A program made the translations under genes and the position numbers. From Papaver somniferum (taxonomy: Eukaryota > Streptophyta > Magnoliopsida > Ranunculales > Papaveraceae): a stretch of DNA of 64,000 nucleotides. Shown here one piece after another: positions 44,386 through 55,577 of this stretch. The stretch's first letter is position 1. Every line of letters begins with the position of its first letter. The notes beneath the pieces are model-generated. The model was given only the letters and a program-made list of their open reading frames with translations. It was not told the origin of the DNA and ran no database searches. The stretch lies in NCBI RefSeq assembly GCF_003573695.1, contig NW_020621936.1, positions 3,100,001 to 3,164,000 on the forward strand, read 5' to 3'.

Positions 44386-45242
44386 TGCAACTGAAATCTA
44401 GTGAATTTTAACTTACTTGATAACTGAAAAGAAGGAGAGCCATTAAATTGATGTTGCCAACTTTGATTGATAGTGTCTTTATAAGAGGCCACTTGGAACC
44501 AGCACTTGTATAGCTTAAAAGGAGTGTGTTTTCTAGCACTAGGAACAGTATGTAACAAAATAGGACTGTGGTTTGAAGCAATGGGAACTAAATGTTGTAG
44601 ATGAGCATTAATATAATTATTAATCCAACAACAGTTCACTAAGGCTCTATCTAATCTAACAGAGACATGAGCATCTCCATCTCTATGATTCGACCAAGTA
44701 GTGTCAGCTCCTGAATAACCCAAATCAGTGAGACTCATTTGCTGAATAAAATTCCTAACATGTCTAGCATGATGAAGATGAGATGCATTAATACTATGGG
44801 TTTCAGAGTCATTCACAGTGAAGTTCAAGTCTTCTAACAAAACCCACGGGAGATCAACAGAAGAATACATATCAAGCAAATATTGCCACTGATTGTTATT
44901 TCCTACATCATCACGCACTCCATACATAAAGGTGACCAAAAAATCCAAGTTATTATCATGAGTGTGTACAATAGCAAGTATTGTATCAGAGGTAGTGTGC
45001 ATTATTTCAACATCAATTCCTTGTTTCCAGGCAAGAGCAATACCACCAGAAAGGCCCAAAGAAGGATCAAACCAATAATTAGGGTATTTAGTTCTAGAAA
45101 GATATAGTCGCATATTATTGGGCTGAGCTTTGGTTTCGCACAAGAAAAAAATATCTTGATCATTATTGGTTAAACAGAAACTAAGATAGTCTCTAGTATG
45201 AGGATTTCCTATACCTTGACAGTTCCAAGATAAAATTTTCAT
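44385..45242 (-). pseudogene. LINE ORF2 endonuclease (APE type)
   Basis: The ATG at 45,242 opens MKILSWNCQGIGNPHTRDYL, the usual start of plant L1 ORF2. FLCETKAQ, the AWKQGI block, DLNFTVNDSE, VRLDRALVN and SNHSPILL match the metal-dependent endonuclease motifs. The conserved glycine of GDxN is replaced by glutamate (LLEDLNF). A frameshift near 44,385 separates it from RT. The enzyme nicks target DNA for priming. Confidence 0.85.
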
Positions 45243-46568
45243 GTTGTAAATAATGAAAAAGATAGATAACAAGGTAGGGAAAAAACAACACAGATTAATG
45301 AAAGATTGAAAACTCAATAAAGAAAAACGAGTTGAGAAAAACACCTGTTGCCATGCATCAGTTTTGTTCTGTGCATTAAGGGCATGTGCTGCAGCAATGT
45401 CCCAAACATTATTCTCTTCAATGGTAGCAGTATCATCTTGAACGGAAGATGTTTCTCCAGCAATAATAATATCTCTATCAAACTCAGCATCTTCAAGTTG
45501 ATTCTCAGGAGTTATAACCAAGGTTGGGGGTCGACGATATCGCTTCTTCGTACCACTCGTACTAGCACCATCACTTGTCAGAGTAGAATATGGCCTTACG
45601 GAAGAGGAAAGATGAGATTGATCATGGTAGGATGATGAAGTTGCAGCATCAGAATCAGTAGCCGAGAAGATGGATAGGCGCATTCCATCAAAAGGCCTCG
45701 GCTGTTCTAGAGCAATTGGTTGACGCAGTCTGTTTCTCCGTTGAGTACCATGTTGTAAAAAGAGTTGAGCTTCTTGATGAGGATTTCGTTGAGGAGGTAA
45801 AACCGTCTCATCAAAAACAAATCCTCTTACAGTCTCTTCCATTTCACGTCTTCGATTAGTCATATCAGCACAGTCATTTTCTTCATGATTAGGTACCTTA
45901 CACTTAGAGCAAAGTCTGTAAGGATGTTTTTCATAAAAGAAACCAATCCACCTAGTGACACCAGCAGCATTAGCGGCAGTAATACCAGTTATAAGAGGAG
46001 TGTTGACATTAATAAGAATTAAAGATCTATATTTTGAGGAAGTAGGAGGACTAACACCATTAGGCTCAACCACTCTAACTTCTCCAACGATATTACCAAG
46101 CATTCTCAAAATATCAGCATAAGTGAATTCAGGTAAGAGGTACTTATATTCTAGCCAGTATAGAGAAACCGAGAAATCTAAGAGATGATAGTCCATTGTT
46201 AAATTCCAATCTTTTAAGACTATCAAATAACCATCAAAATTCCAAGCCCCACCAAACAAAATAACTTCTTTATCATCATTAACTTGAAATTTGATAACAA
46301 AAACATTAGGTTCCAAACTACGCACCTGAACCAACCATTGATTGTGCCTCCTCAGATGAGGCCAAATGAATCTGGCAGCTCGTTCAGCATCTTGCCATAT
46401 CATAACACCAGGGGCATAAAGTTTACCAGCAAGACAATATCTCCAATCTCGAATTCCATTTAGGATTGCAGTATTTGAGTGCATAACAACCCTTCTTCTA
46501 ATAGGTTCTTCACTGATTGAAACTTCCTGCATCTGTTCAGAAATGTTATTCACCGATGCTCTAGCCAT
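45243..46568 (-). CDS. LINE ORF1 (DUF4283, zinc knuckle)
   Basis: The ATG at 46,568 opens MARASVNNISEQMQ. A DUF4283-type RNA-binding domain (WNFDGYLIVLKDWNL, LPEFTYADILRMLG) is followed by a CCHC-like knuckle CSKCKVPNHEENDC at about residues 225-240. A serine-rich tail follows. No stop separates it from ORF2, so ORF1 reads in frame through a hydrophobic stretch into the endonuclease. ORF1 proteins coat the LINE RNA. Confidence 0.8.
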
Positions 46569-46987
46569 AAGGGTGAAGAAAAGTAAGATGTTGTAATAAA
46601 AGAGAAGGATATAAAGAAACTGAAATTGTTTGAGGTAGTATTTATAAGGAAAATTTGTAGGATGAGTCAAATTCTTAGTTAGATAAGTATGGTAGATAAG
46701 TATGGTTGAAAATTTGTAGGATGTGTCAAATACATTTTTGTAGACACCAAAGCTCCTGACCAAGTAAAGATAACAGCAAGAACACTTTTCCCTAAAAGTG
46801 AAGCAGGAGAATCATTATAATAACCCAGATTAGATAAGATTGAGAGAAACCGATGAGGATAAAAATCAGATGCACCACTGCAATAAAAATCCAACTTTGA
46901 TTATGCCAACTTGGAAACTGCCAACTATGATTATACCTCAAGATGTGATGGGACATTACTGCAACACCAGTGCGTGGCAACAAGCAG

Positions 46988-48494
46988 TGATAGACACATT
47001 TTTGTGTCTAATTTGTCTCGATTCTATATATTGATAGTTCTCATTCTTGTATTTATTTTGGTATTTTATCTCTTTGTAGGTGTTTTTGGAGAAATAAGCT
47101 TTTGCGGCGAAATTGGCTCAAAACGTGGCATTTGAACCTCCGTAGCAGACGTACCAGTGACATCCCAGAAATACCCCGGAGGAACCCCAAGAAAAGTGTT
47201 GAAAACATCTCAGAAAAATTACTAAACGCACCCAAGGGGCAAGTGTTATTCGGACTCTCACTATGGATAAGGGGTAACCCATTTCGGGCATGTGCTAAAG
47301 GGACACCGGAACTGGATAAGGGGGAGGTCACCTTCACCTTTTGAATTTTAAAATTGGCGGGAGTGTTCATCACACCTGTTGAATTTTGGGAGAAGATTTG
47401 ATCGAGTTCTAGGGCGATTCAATCGCTGAAACTTGGTGGGTATCTTCCTTGGACCCAAACAGGCCTAGTATGATCATTGGTTTGTACCCAAATTGGCTGG
47501 AAATTGAGTTTTAATCAAAACAAGAAAAATAGGGCTTCACGGGTTCTGTTGATTGGAGGAAGAGATTACGTGAGGTATTAGAAGTGTACCAATGGCTAGG
47601 ATGATTCCTTGGACATCATATAAGAGTTCTAAACACATCAGGACACAAAAGAAACCGTGAGAATACAGGAAAAATCCATTATCCGTAACTTGGAAGAAAA
47701 GAATAATCCGAGATATACTCCGATTCGATTAGGTTTTTGTGTATATAAGGAGTTGCTACGAGTCCCAGAAGAGGATCGGGAGTTTGGGGAGAAGTTGGAC
47801 GAGTTTCAGAGAGCTTTAGAGCACCACGGAGCTCTAGAGATCGAGTTGCAGGGAGTCCGCTGCTGCTGCTGCTGCTGAAGAACAACGTTGCAAATAAGAA
47901 CAGCGTCTCAAATTCGCAACGATGTTACATTCTAACCCTCTGTAACAGTCAGTCCATTGTAACAGCTTCATCTTTTAACGTTTTAAACAGTCTGTGTTAC
48001 TACTTTTCAATCTTTTAATCATCTTTTGAGCTTTAAATACATATTTTGAGACCATGATTAATACGAGGAGCTAAAACCCAACACTGGGATGACGGAGGAA
48101 GCCTTTTTTCATCACTGTGGTAATTCTATTGATTCTTTATATGACTTTTTGCATTGATTTGAATTGAATTATGATTTTTAGTTGATTAGTTGTGATTTTG
48201 TTTGATGTCGCATGCTTAGTCTAAGTACTTTTGATGCGTCATGCTTGTGATTTACATCTAATGCTTTATAAAATCTATCTTGGCAAAGAATAAGAGTCTA
48301 TAAGTGTTATCTTTTGAGATATAAATGTCTAGAATTATTATTTGAATCACATGAATGGAATTTGGTGGAATCCTGAGTCTCAGTACCTCTCGATACTGTG
48401 AAAAGTTTATTGTATATATTTTATTAAGTCTAAAATCGAATCTTACAAGTCCGAGTTTGAACGATACTCTACTTACCACTTTTACAACACATCA
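46988..48494 (+). repeat. Element 2 5' LTR
   Basis: It starts TGATAGACACATTTTTGTGTC and ends TTTACAACACATCA. It matches 51,891-53,402. A CTG run near 47,860 is longer here (six units) than in the 3' LTR. It is unrelated in sequence to the element 1 LTR. Confidence 0.95.
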
Positions 48495-48499
48495 ATTTT

Positions 48500-48517
48500 T
48501 GTTGCCGCTGCCGGGGA
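48500..48517 (+). promoter_or_regulatory. Element 2 primer-binding site
   Basis: TGTTGCCGCTGCCGGGGA starts five bases after the LTR. Compared with element 1 it differs by two bases (GTTG for GGCG), so pairing with tRNA-Asp is weaker at the priming end. Confidence 0.75.
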
Positions 48518-49059
48518 CTTGTATTTAGATTTGTTTTAGGTTTCTTTTTATTTTTATTATTTTTTTTTTCTTTTTTACGCGTTTTGGTATTTTTCGATTC
48601 TTTTCAGATTTGGGGGGAAGCTACAAGGGAAGAAAAAGTGTTATAAAAGGAAAGCATCGCCAAAGAAGGAAAGAAAAGAGGAATCCGAAAGGAGTGAAGA
48701 AGAAGATTTTGTATATAGTTATTTTGTTTTATTTTTAGAAACTGTAAATAGGGTGTTATTTTTGTAATTTTTCTTTTCCTTTTTGGACATTTTTATTTTT
48801 GGACTTTTTGGACATTCTTGGACATTATTTTTAAACCCTAAGGAAGGGTCAAAATTAAATATCAACTGTTTGCAGGGAAGGACGACAGTTACGATACTGT
48901 CTCGGCCCCTCGGGTTCGTACACTGACATCGGAGTCGGTGGCCTGAGTCGACTTCAACGGTTCATCGCCCGTCTAGTACGGGAGGTAAGACTCTATCCAC
49001 CCACGAATCCCCTGTCAGTGGGTTTTATTTTGGTTAACAACTCACACCCCTGCAATAGA

Positions 49060-49581
49060 ATGTCGAACTGGTATTACAATATCCAATACAACGAATATCA
49101 GACTGAGTTTCAAAATGGACGTTACTACTTTGACCATAGTGTGAATAATGGTTGGGAACATCATCCTTTTGAAGGTTATGGTCCATACCATGGGGAGCCC
49201 AATTACTATCCACACGCCAACCGGTCATACGAGCAAAATTCCTCTCTACTAGAGTCAACACGTAAGTTAGCTGAGTCGACGCGTAAGTTAGCAGAAATGA
49301 ATAACTTAGTTATGGACGAAAGCAATGCAACGAGTGAACTTTATTTCTTAGATTCAATCAGGAATTCATGTGAGTCGACTCAAAATATTTTGTTAGAGGC
49401 CCAGAACATAACTGCTCTTAATTTCCAATACAGTGTTTCCAATAGTACCTTTGAAAATGAAGATAGTTATTCACATAATCAAGATGACGAGGATAAAATT
49501 GGTAACACTACTTGTTTAGATGAGGTTCAACCATTTTCATGTTATTATAATGATGATTATGATGAGGATAGTGTTGATTAA
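49060..49581 (+). CDS. Unknown protein of element 2, part 1
   Basis: The ATG at 49,060 opens MSNWYYNIQYNEYQ and is open for 174 codons. It is tyrosine/asparagine-rich, has a tandem STRKLAE repeat (a 21-base DNA duplication near 49,255-49,297), a helical middle and an acidic run CYYNDDYDEDSVD before the stop at 49,581. The layout parallels element 1 part 2. No zinc knuckle is visible. Confidence 0.55.
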   Translation: MSNWYYNIQYNEYQTEFQNGRYYFDHSVNNGWEHHPFEGYGPYHGEPNYYPHANRSYEQNSSLLESTRKLAESTRKLAEMNNLVMDESNATSELYFLDSIRNSCESTQNILLEAQNITALNFQYSVSNSTFENEDSYSHNQDDEDKIGNTTCLDEVQPFSCYYNDDYDEDSVD

Positions 49582-50673
49582 GAATTTGAAATAAGTAGGC
49601 ATAGTGATCAGGAATTTGTTACTCCAATTGAGCTTAATAATGATAATGTTTCTAGTTCAAATCCAAATAATTTTAATAATTATTCACCTATTCAAAAGGA
49701 TGAGGATTTGACTAGAGATACTTCTGTTTTAGACGATGTAGTATTTCCTTTTGATTACGAAGCTAATAATGGTTTAGAGGAACGAGTTTCTTCTGAGAAT
49801 ATTGTTTTAGAGTCTAGCGATTTAGAAACATTAGTCTTAGACAAAGAAAGTGAACTCGTAGAGATGAGTGAGGATGAACCTGACTTAGAAAAATCAATTG
49901 ACCATTTTCAGGAATCTTATGACCTTCAAATTAGGGAAGTTGTGACTAGTCTTTCTAGAAACACTGAAAACTCTAAGTTTGGGGGTGATTATCATTCTCC
50001 ATGTTCTTTAACTATTAGAAAGGTCCCTCACTTGGTACTTGACATATGTGCCTCAACCATTTTACAAGATTATCTTCATACACGTTTTCCTGAACCTAGT
50101 GATGTCCATAAGGAAGTTCAGTTGTTAGAAACCCATCCTATGGTTGATGTGGTTTACCCAGGCTATGATATCCAGATTGACTTTGTTTCCCCACCAAACA
50201 TTTTTCGACTAGTTGTGGGAACGTATAAGTTTCATATGTGTCAATTATTAAGTTTTGAGACTAAACCTAATTACTTTAGGAGATTAGGGTCGACACATTT
50301 GTTTAAGGAAGACCACCACTCTCATTGTGGTCAGCTGTGTGAGTCAAAACTGATTGACTTTAAGGATCCACAATTATTCAGGTTATTATTATGTGCTTCT
50401 AAGTTTTTACTTGAGTTTTTCCAGACTCTAATACCTGAACCGGACCTTAGCTTTGAGGAATTACATCGCATGAAAATATTGTATCTAGACCCTTTCATAG
50501 AGCCTGAACCTGAACCACATCTAGATGTAGTTGTCTTAAAAAGGAAACTAGACAAGGGTGCGCTTTATTTGTTAATTTTCTTGGCATGTTGCAGATTCCT
50601 TTTACTTGTGATAGGTCTATTTGGTTTTGATGACCCACATATATTTCGTCTATTACTTTATGATACGTGGTGA
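49582..50673 (+). CDS. Unknown conserved protein of element 2, part 2
   Basis: The same frame continues after the single stop at 49,579-49,581, so it is either read through or broken by one mutation. From 49,708 it is open for 321 codons. It is acidic at first, then has VPHLVLDICASTILQDYLHTRF, and the LFRLL word occurs repeatedly (PPNIFRLVVG, DPQLFRLLLCAS, DPHIFRLLLYDT), suggesting three copies of one module. The same modules occur in element 1. Function unknown. Confidence 0.6.
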   Translation, partial: EFEISRHSDQEFVTPIELNNDNVSSSNPNNFNNYSPIQKDEDLTRDTSVLDDVVFPFDYEANNGLEERVSSENIVLESSDLETLVLDKESELVEMSEDEPDLEKSIDHFQESYDLQIREVVTSLSRNTENSKFGGDYHSPCSLTIRKVPHLVLDICASTILQDYLHTRFPEPSDVHKEVQLLETHPMVDVVYPGYDIQIDFVSPPNIFRLVVGTYKFHMCQLLSFETKPNYFRRLGSTHLFKEDHHSHCGQLCESKLIDFKDPQLFRLLLCASKFLLEFFQTLIPEPDLSFEELHRMKILYLDPFIEPEPEPHLDVVVLKRKLDKGALYLLIFLACCRFLLLVIGLFGFDDPHIFRLLLYDTW

Positions 50674-50826
50674 TTAATCCTTTCTTAAGTCTGGCTGAAG
50701 ACGTCAAACTTAGCACTTCTTGGGAGGTAACCCAATCTCATGCAACATGGTAATATCTTCCCTTATCTCTTTTGCTTCAAATGGTAACAGTTTCTCCTTG
50801 TTCATGCTTTTAATTTTATCTTTAGA

Positions 50827-50863
50827 ACATTGAGGACAATGTTAGATTTAAGTTTGGGGGTAT
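50827..50863 (+). promoter_or_regulatory. Hairpin and G-rich tract, internal copy, element 2
   Basis: ACATTG-AGGA-CAATGT followed by AAGTTTGGGGGTAT matches element 1 at 26,766-26,802. It lies 154 bases after the last coding stop and about 1.0 kb before the 3' LTR. Confidence 0.55.
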
Positions 50864-51727
50864 GGGAGAAACTTTTTAGTTGCAATAAATAAACTCCAGA
50901 GCTTAGAAATTTATGCCTATTTAGGATTGCACTAACTAATCTAAGTGGATGGAAGCATTTTGGTTGTAGGAGTTGAGGAACCAATCTGATTAGATGGAAA
51001 CATCTAGAAGAGTCTATTCATAAAAGCACAGAGCTCAGGTGTTAGAAATAACATGATAGTTTCACCATATCTCGTTGAGTCCTTTTCACTTCTATTTTTA
51101 TTTTATTTTGTTTTTAAACTATGTTACTCTAAGTGATTAGGTGGGCTCACAATTCAAGTTGTTACCAATGCTAGGGTGAATTAGAGTGATTGAGATACCA
51201 AAAAAAAAATTTTGAGACCAGACCATTTGACCAAAAGGAAAATTCAATAAAGTCGACCACTGGTACCCTTGTATATGCCAGTTGTGTTGACCTAGAGTTA
51301 GGTTATCGACCACTGGTACCCTTATATATGCCAGTGTGTTGATATTAGTCAGACTAGTATCTCAATCCATTATGATAGGTTCATTTTGGCGGAGGCCTTC
51401 AGACAGATATGGGAAACGCCGTTCACTTAGTAAACATCAAAACCATCTATGTTTTTCTATATCCATCTTCTTGATCTATCCATGTGATTAGTTTTGACTC
51501 CGGATATTGATGTCCGTAGTGCGACTATCTGAGTAGAGCTCTGTCACTTATATATGAATTTTAGTATGCTTGAGTGCAAACTCGTGTACAGCAATTGGAA
51601 TTTCGCATCAGGGTACTTCCTCTTATAGTCAATAAGTATGCCAACCAAGGAGTTTCTTTAGTTCCTTCCAAGGTTCTGCGTAGATAGCTAGGGTCTGGAG
51701 TAAAGGTTTTGTGGGTATATCTCTTGT

Positions 51728-51890
51728 AAGCCCTCCTGAGACTATAACTCGGCCACTAGGGACACCTATGGGTTTAAAGGCTTATTGCATACGCTAAATG
51801 CAATCGACGATGCCTGCGACAGTGAGTTAGGATTTTGTTTTCTATTTTAGTTTTGCTCGAGGACTAGCAAATAATAAGTTTGGAGGTATT
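51728..51890 (+). ncRNA. Conserved non-coding block with hairpin before 3' LTR, element 2
   Basis: It aligns with 27,818-27,978 of element 1: GGCCACTAGGGACAC, GGTTTAAAGGCTTA, GCGACAGTGAG, then CTCGAGGAC and AAGTTTGGAGGTATT against the LTR. The hairpin ATTGCAT-(ACGCTAA)-ATGCAAT at 51,784-51,804 is perfect. Relative to element 1, one pair changed from G-T to T-A, which keeps the stem. RNA function is inferred. Confidence 0.5.
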
Positions 51891-53402
51891 TGATAGACAC
51901 ATTTTTGTGTCTAATTTGTCTCGATTCTATATATTGATAGTTCTCATTCTTGTATTTATTTTGGTATTTTATCTCTTTGTAGGTGTTTTTGGAGAAATAA
52001 GCTTTTGCGGCGAAATTGGCTCAAAACGTGGCATTTGAACCTCCGTAGCAGACGTACCAGTGACATCCCAGAAATACCCCGGAGGAACCCCAAGAAAAGT
52101 GTTGAAAACATCTCAGAAAAATTACTAAACGCACCCAAGGGGCAAGTGTTATTCGGACTCTCACTATGGATAAGGGGTAACCCATTTCGGGCATGTGCTA
52201 AAGGGACACCGGAACTGGATAAGGGGGAGGTCACCTTCACCTTTTGAATTTTGAAATTGGCGAAAGTGTTCATCACATCTGTTGAATTTTGGGAGAAGAT
52301 TTGATCGAGTTCTAGGGCGATCCAATCGCTGAAACTTGGTGGGTATCTTCCTTGGACCCAAACAGGCCTAGTATGATCATTGGTTTGTACCCAAATTGGC
52401 TGGAAATCGAGTTTTAATCAAAACAAGAAAAATAGGGCTTCACGGGTTCTGTTGATTGGAGGAAGAGATTACGTGAGGTATTAGAAGTGTACCAATGGCT
52501 AGGATGATTCCTTGGACATCATAGAAGAGTTATAAACACATCAGGACACAAAAGAAACCGTGAGAATACAGGAAAAATCCATTATCCGTAACTTGGCAGA
52601 AAAGAATAATCCGAGATATACTCGGATTCGATTAGTTTTTTGTGTATATAAGGAGTTTCTACGAGTCCCAGAAGAGTATAGGGAGTTTGGGGAGAAGTTG
52701 GACGAGTTTCAGAGAGCTTTAGAGCACCACAGAGCTCTAGAGATCGAGTTGCAGGGAGTCCGCTGCTGGTGCTGAAGAACAACGTTGCAAATAACAACAG
52801 CGTCTCAAATTCGCAACGGTGTTACATTCTAACCCTCTGTAACAGTCAGTCCATTGTAACAGCTTCTTTATAACGCCAATATGACGTTTTAAACAGTCTG
52901 TGTTACTACTTTTCAATCTTTTAATCATCTTTTGAGCTTTAAATACATATTTTGAGACCATGATTAATACGAGGAGCTAAAACCCAACACTGGGATGATG
53001 GAGGAAGCCTTTTTTCATCACTGTGGTAATTCTATTGATTCTTTATATGACTTTTTGCATTGATTTTGAATTGAATTATGATTTTTAGTTGATTAGTTGT
53101 GATTTTGTTTGATGTCGCATACTTAGTATAAGTACTTTTGATGCGTCATGCTTGTGATTTACATCTAATGCTTTATAAAATCTATCTTGGCAAAGAATAA
53201 GAGTCTATAAGTGTTATCTTTTGAGCTATAAATGTCTAGAATTATTATTTGAATCACATGAATGGAATTTGGTGGAATCCTGAGTCTCAGTACCTCTCGA
53301 TACTGTGACAACTTTATTGTATATATTTTTTTTAAGTCTGAAATCGAATCTTACAAGTCCGAGTTTGAACGATACTCTACTTACCACTTTTACAACACAT
53401 CA
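51891..53402 (+). repeat. Element 2 3' LTR
   Basis: It matches 46,988-48,494 with scattered substitutions and small indels, for example an extra CGCCAATATGACG stretch near 52,873. It is followed by the target duplication AGCAG and the LINE leader. Confidence 0.95.
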
Positions 53403-53724
53403 AGCAGGGAGGAGATTAAGCTGTCATTAAAAGGAAAACAAACCAATTAGAGCCAGAGATTGACAAATATAAAGGGGAAAATGAAAAATTGAAAATTAGG
53501 GCAAAAAAAAAAAAGAAGAGACATATAAAAACATCAGAGTTGGACCAAAAATCAATCTACAAAGGGTAAAGCCAGAGGATTAAAACAATGGGTTGAAAGA
53601 AAAAGATCAGATCGAATCAAAAAAGGGGTTCAAAATCAAGGGTTGACTATGGTTGACTTAGGGTTGACAATCTTGACCATATCGTCTTTCTTCGTCTTGT
53701 GCGAGCTGGCTTCAATGATTAAGT

Positions 53725-54908
53725 CTAGATCAGTCTTAAAACATGCTTCTCCTCAAAAGTACGCGCGTTTCTTTCTCCCCATATCACCCAGACAATTGCT
53801 GCATGTATCATGCTCCAATAAACTGAATTTTGTGTATTGTATGTATGCTTCCAGGTGTGAGCTAGATCAAGTATGGACTGCGGAGATATCCAGCACCAAC
53901 CAGATGGTATCAAGCTCAACCATAACTTGTAGGAAACCTTGCAATGAAGAAGTAGATGATTTGCAGATTCTTCACAGCTTCCACACATAATGCAGATATT
54001 GTCTAAAACCATACCCTTGTGCAGTAACAAATCTATAGTGTTTAGTTTGTTATGCACTGCACACCAGACTAAAAAAAAAAACTTTGGAGGAATCTTACTG
54101 TTCCAGACGAATTTATAAGGAAATTCATCTACTCCATCAGACATTATAAGTTGTGAATAAAGAGTCTTAACTGAAAAAACTCCATTGTTCCCCAAAGTCC
54201 ATCTCCTAGTATCTGTCAGATTATCCAGGTTTGGAGCTATCGATCCAATTCGATGAAGTAACAAAGCAAACTGATTAACTTCGTCTTCCAGCAGTCTTCT
54301 TTCTCCCCATATCACCCAGACAATTGCTGCATGTATCATGCTCCAATAAACCGAATTTTGTGTATTGTATGTATGCTTCCAGGTGTGAGCTAGATCAAGT
54401 ATGGACTGCAGAGATATACGCACCAACCAGATGGTATTAAGCTCAACCATAACTTGTACGCAACCTTGCAATGAAGAAGTAGATGATTTGCAGATTCTTC
54501 ACAGCTTCCACACATAATGCAGATATTGTCTAAAACCATACCCTTGTGCAGTAACAAATCTATAGTGTTTAGTTTGTTATGCACTGCACACCAGACTAAA
54601 AACACAAACCTTTGGAGGAATCTTACTGTTCCAGACGAATTTATAAGGAAATTCATCTACTCCATCAGACATTATAAGTTGTGAATAAAGAGTCTTAACT
54701 GAAAAAACTCCATTGTTCCCCAAAGTTCATCTCCTAGTATCTGTCAGATTATCCAGGTTTGGAGATATCGATCCAATTCGATGAAGTAACAAAGCAAACT
54801 GATTAACTTCGTCTTCCAGCAGTTTTCTTTTGAAATCAAAAACCCAATCTCCATTCATTCAAAATATGAGCTGCAAGTGAACTATATTTATCTTTAACTA
54901 ACCTGAAT
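53725..54908 (-). pseudogene. Old LINE ORF2 zinc-binding region, tandemly duplicated
   Basis: The minus strand reads EVNQFALLLHRIGS, TRRWTLGNNGVFSVKTLY, FLVWCAVHNKLNTIDLLLHKGM and CIMCGSCEESANHLLLHC, the zinc-binding region that follows RT in plant L1 ORF2. It occurs twice in tandem (53,768-54,298 and about 54,299-54,835), joined at ...WGER/RLLEDE.... The two copies differ by few bases. Stops and small frameshifts are present. Confidence 0.8.
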
Positions 54909-54921
54909 AAGTAATAACATT

Positions 54922-55541
54922 ACCATCACCATTTCTCTTTAATCACAAAACGGTACTTTTATAGCCACCGTGTTGTTAGAGCATATTTTTTCGGATTTCG
55001 TTTTGGTTGAATCTACGGTTCTGCAAAACTTTAGTTTTTGGCTCGGATAGAATTAGAAACTGGTACGAGTTAGCTAGGCCTTTACCATTTTGGCTTTGTA
55101 TTGGGTTTTTCATTTAGGATTCTTTTGTGAATATCCAATTTGAGTTTTGGTTCTATTCGAATTGTAATATGTACGTGAGTTTCGTACAATAAAATAACAC
55201 ACACAATATATTTATTTTATAAAACTATCTTTACCGAGCATAAAAAAATAAAAAAATAATGATGACATTGAAATAAAAAATATTTATGCGCTTAAGTTGA
55301 AAGCGTATAAATGCTTTTATTTTTCTTTTTTCTGCAACAAAGTTGCCTCATTCCTTTTATTTCCCATGACAAAAACAAGAGTCCAAGAAAGGACCTAGGA
55401 TACTCAAAACAACAAATCAAAATCCTCTAGTTTTCATCTCTCAACTATGAACTTTGTTTGCTCCATTGAAGTCTAATTATAATACTAACAAACTTCAAAT
55501 CCTTACGAACAATTCTCAAGATTTTAATCATTATATAAACT
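54922..55541 (+). other. Region upstream of the LRR kinase gene
   Basis: The first 25 bases continue the copia LTR-like relic. The remainder is AT-rich with no coding region. TATATAAAC at 55,532-55,540 is a candidate TATA box. It would put transcription start near 55,565 and favour translation from 55,578 rather than from the ATG at 55,542. Confidence 0.45.
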
Positions 55542-55577
55542 ATGTATTATCCCCTTTCTTATTTCCATTCAAAACCA

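Larger units (their letters stand above)
46988..53402 (+). mobile_element. Non-autonomous Athila-like LTR retrotransposon, element 2
   Basis: LTRs of about 1.5 kb (46,988-48,494 and 51,891-53,402) flank a 3.4 kb interior. The 5-bp target duplication AGCAG is at 46,983-46,987 and 53,403-53,407. It has a tRNA-Asp-type primer site and two gag-like/unknown frames but no pol. LTRs differ by small indels and substitutions, so it is young but older-looking than element 1. It landed in the 5' leader of the younger LINE. Confidence 0.9.
41087..53706 (-). mobile_element. Younger full-length L1-type LINE with RNase H
   Basis: The 12-bp target duplication TGGCTTCAATGA is at 41,075-41,086 and 53,707-53,718. 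The A-tail is at 41,088-41,095. From 5' to 3' on the minus strand it carries a 5' leader (53,706-53,408 and 46,987-46,569, split by element 2), ORF1, endonuclease, reverse transcriptase, zinc-binding region and RNase H. Only a few stops and one clear frameshift are seen, so it is fairly young. Confidence 0.85.
40890..54908 (-). mobile_element. Old LINE, 5' truncated, split by later insertions
   Basis: Its 3' A-tail (T run at 40,888-40,894) is on the left and its truncated 5' end is at 54,908. The 13-bp target duplication AAGTAATAACATT lies at 40,877-40,889 and 54,909-54,921. Coding text at 53,725-54,908 ends ...LDLIIEA and continues at 41,074 leftwards as KSLVTAWATAFGHQN, confirming that one LINE was opened by the younger LINE. 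Only the ORF2 C-terminal part is present. Confidence 0.8.
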
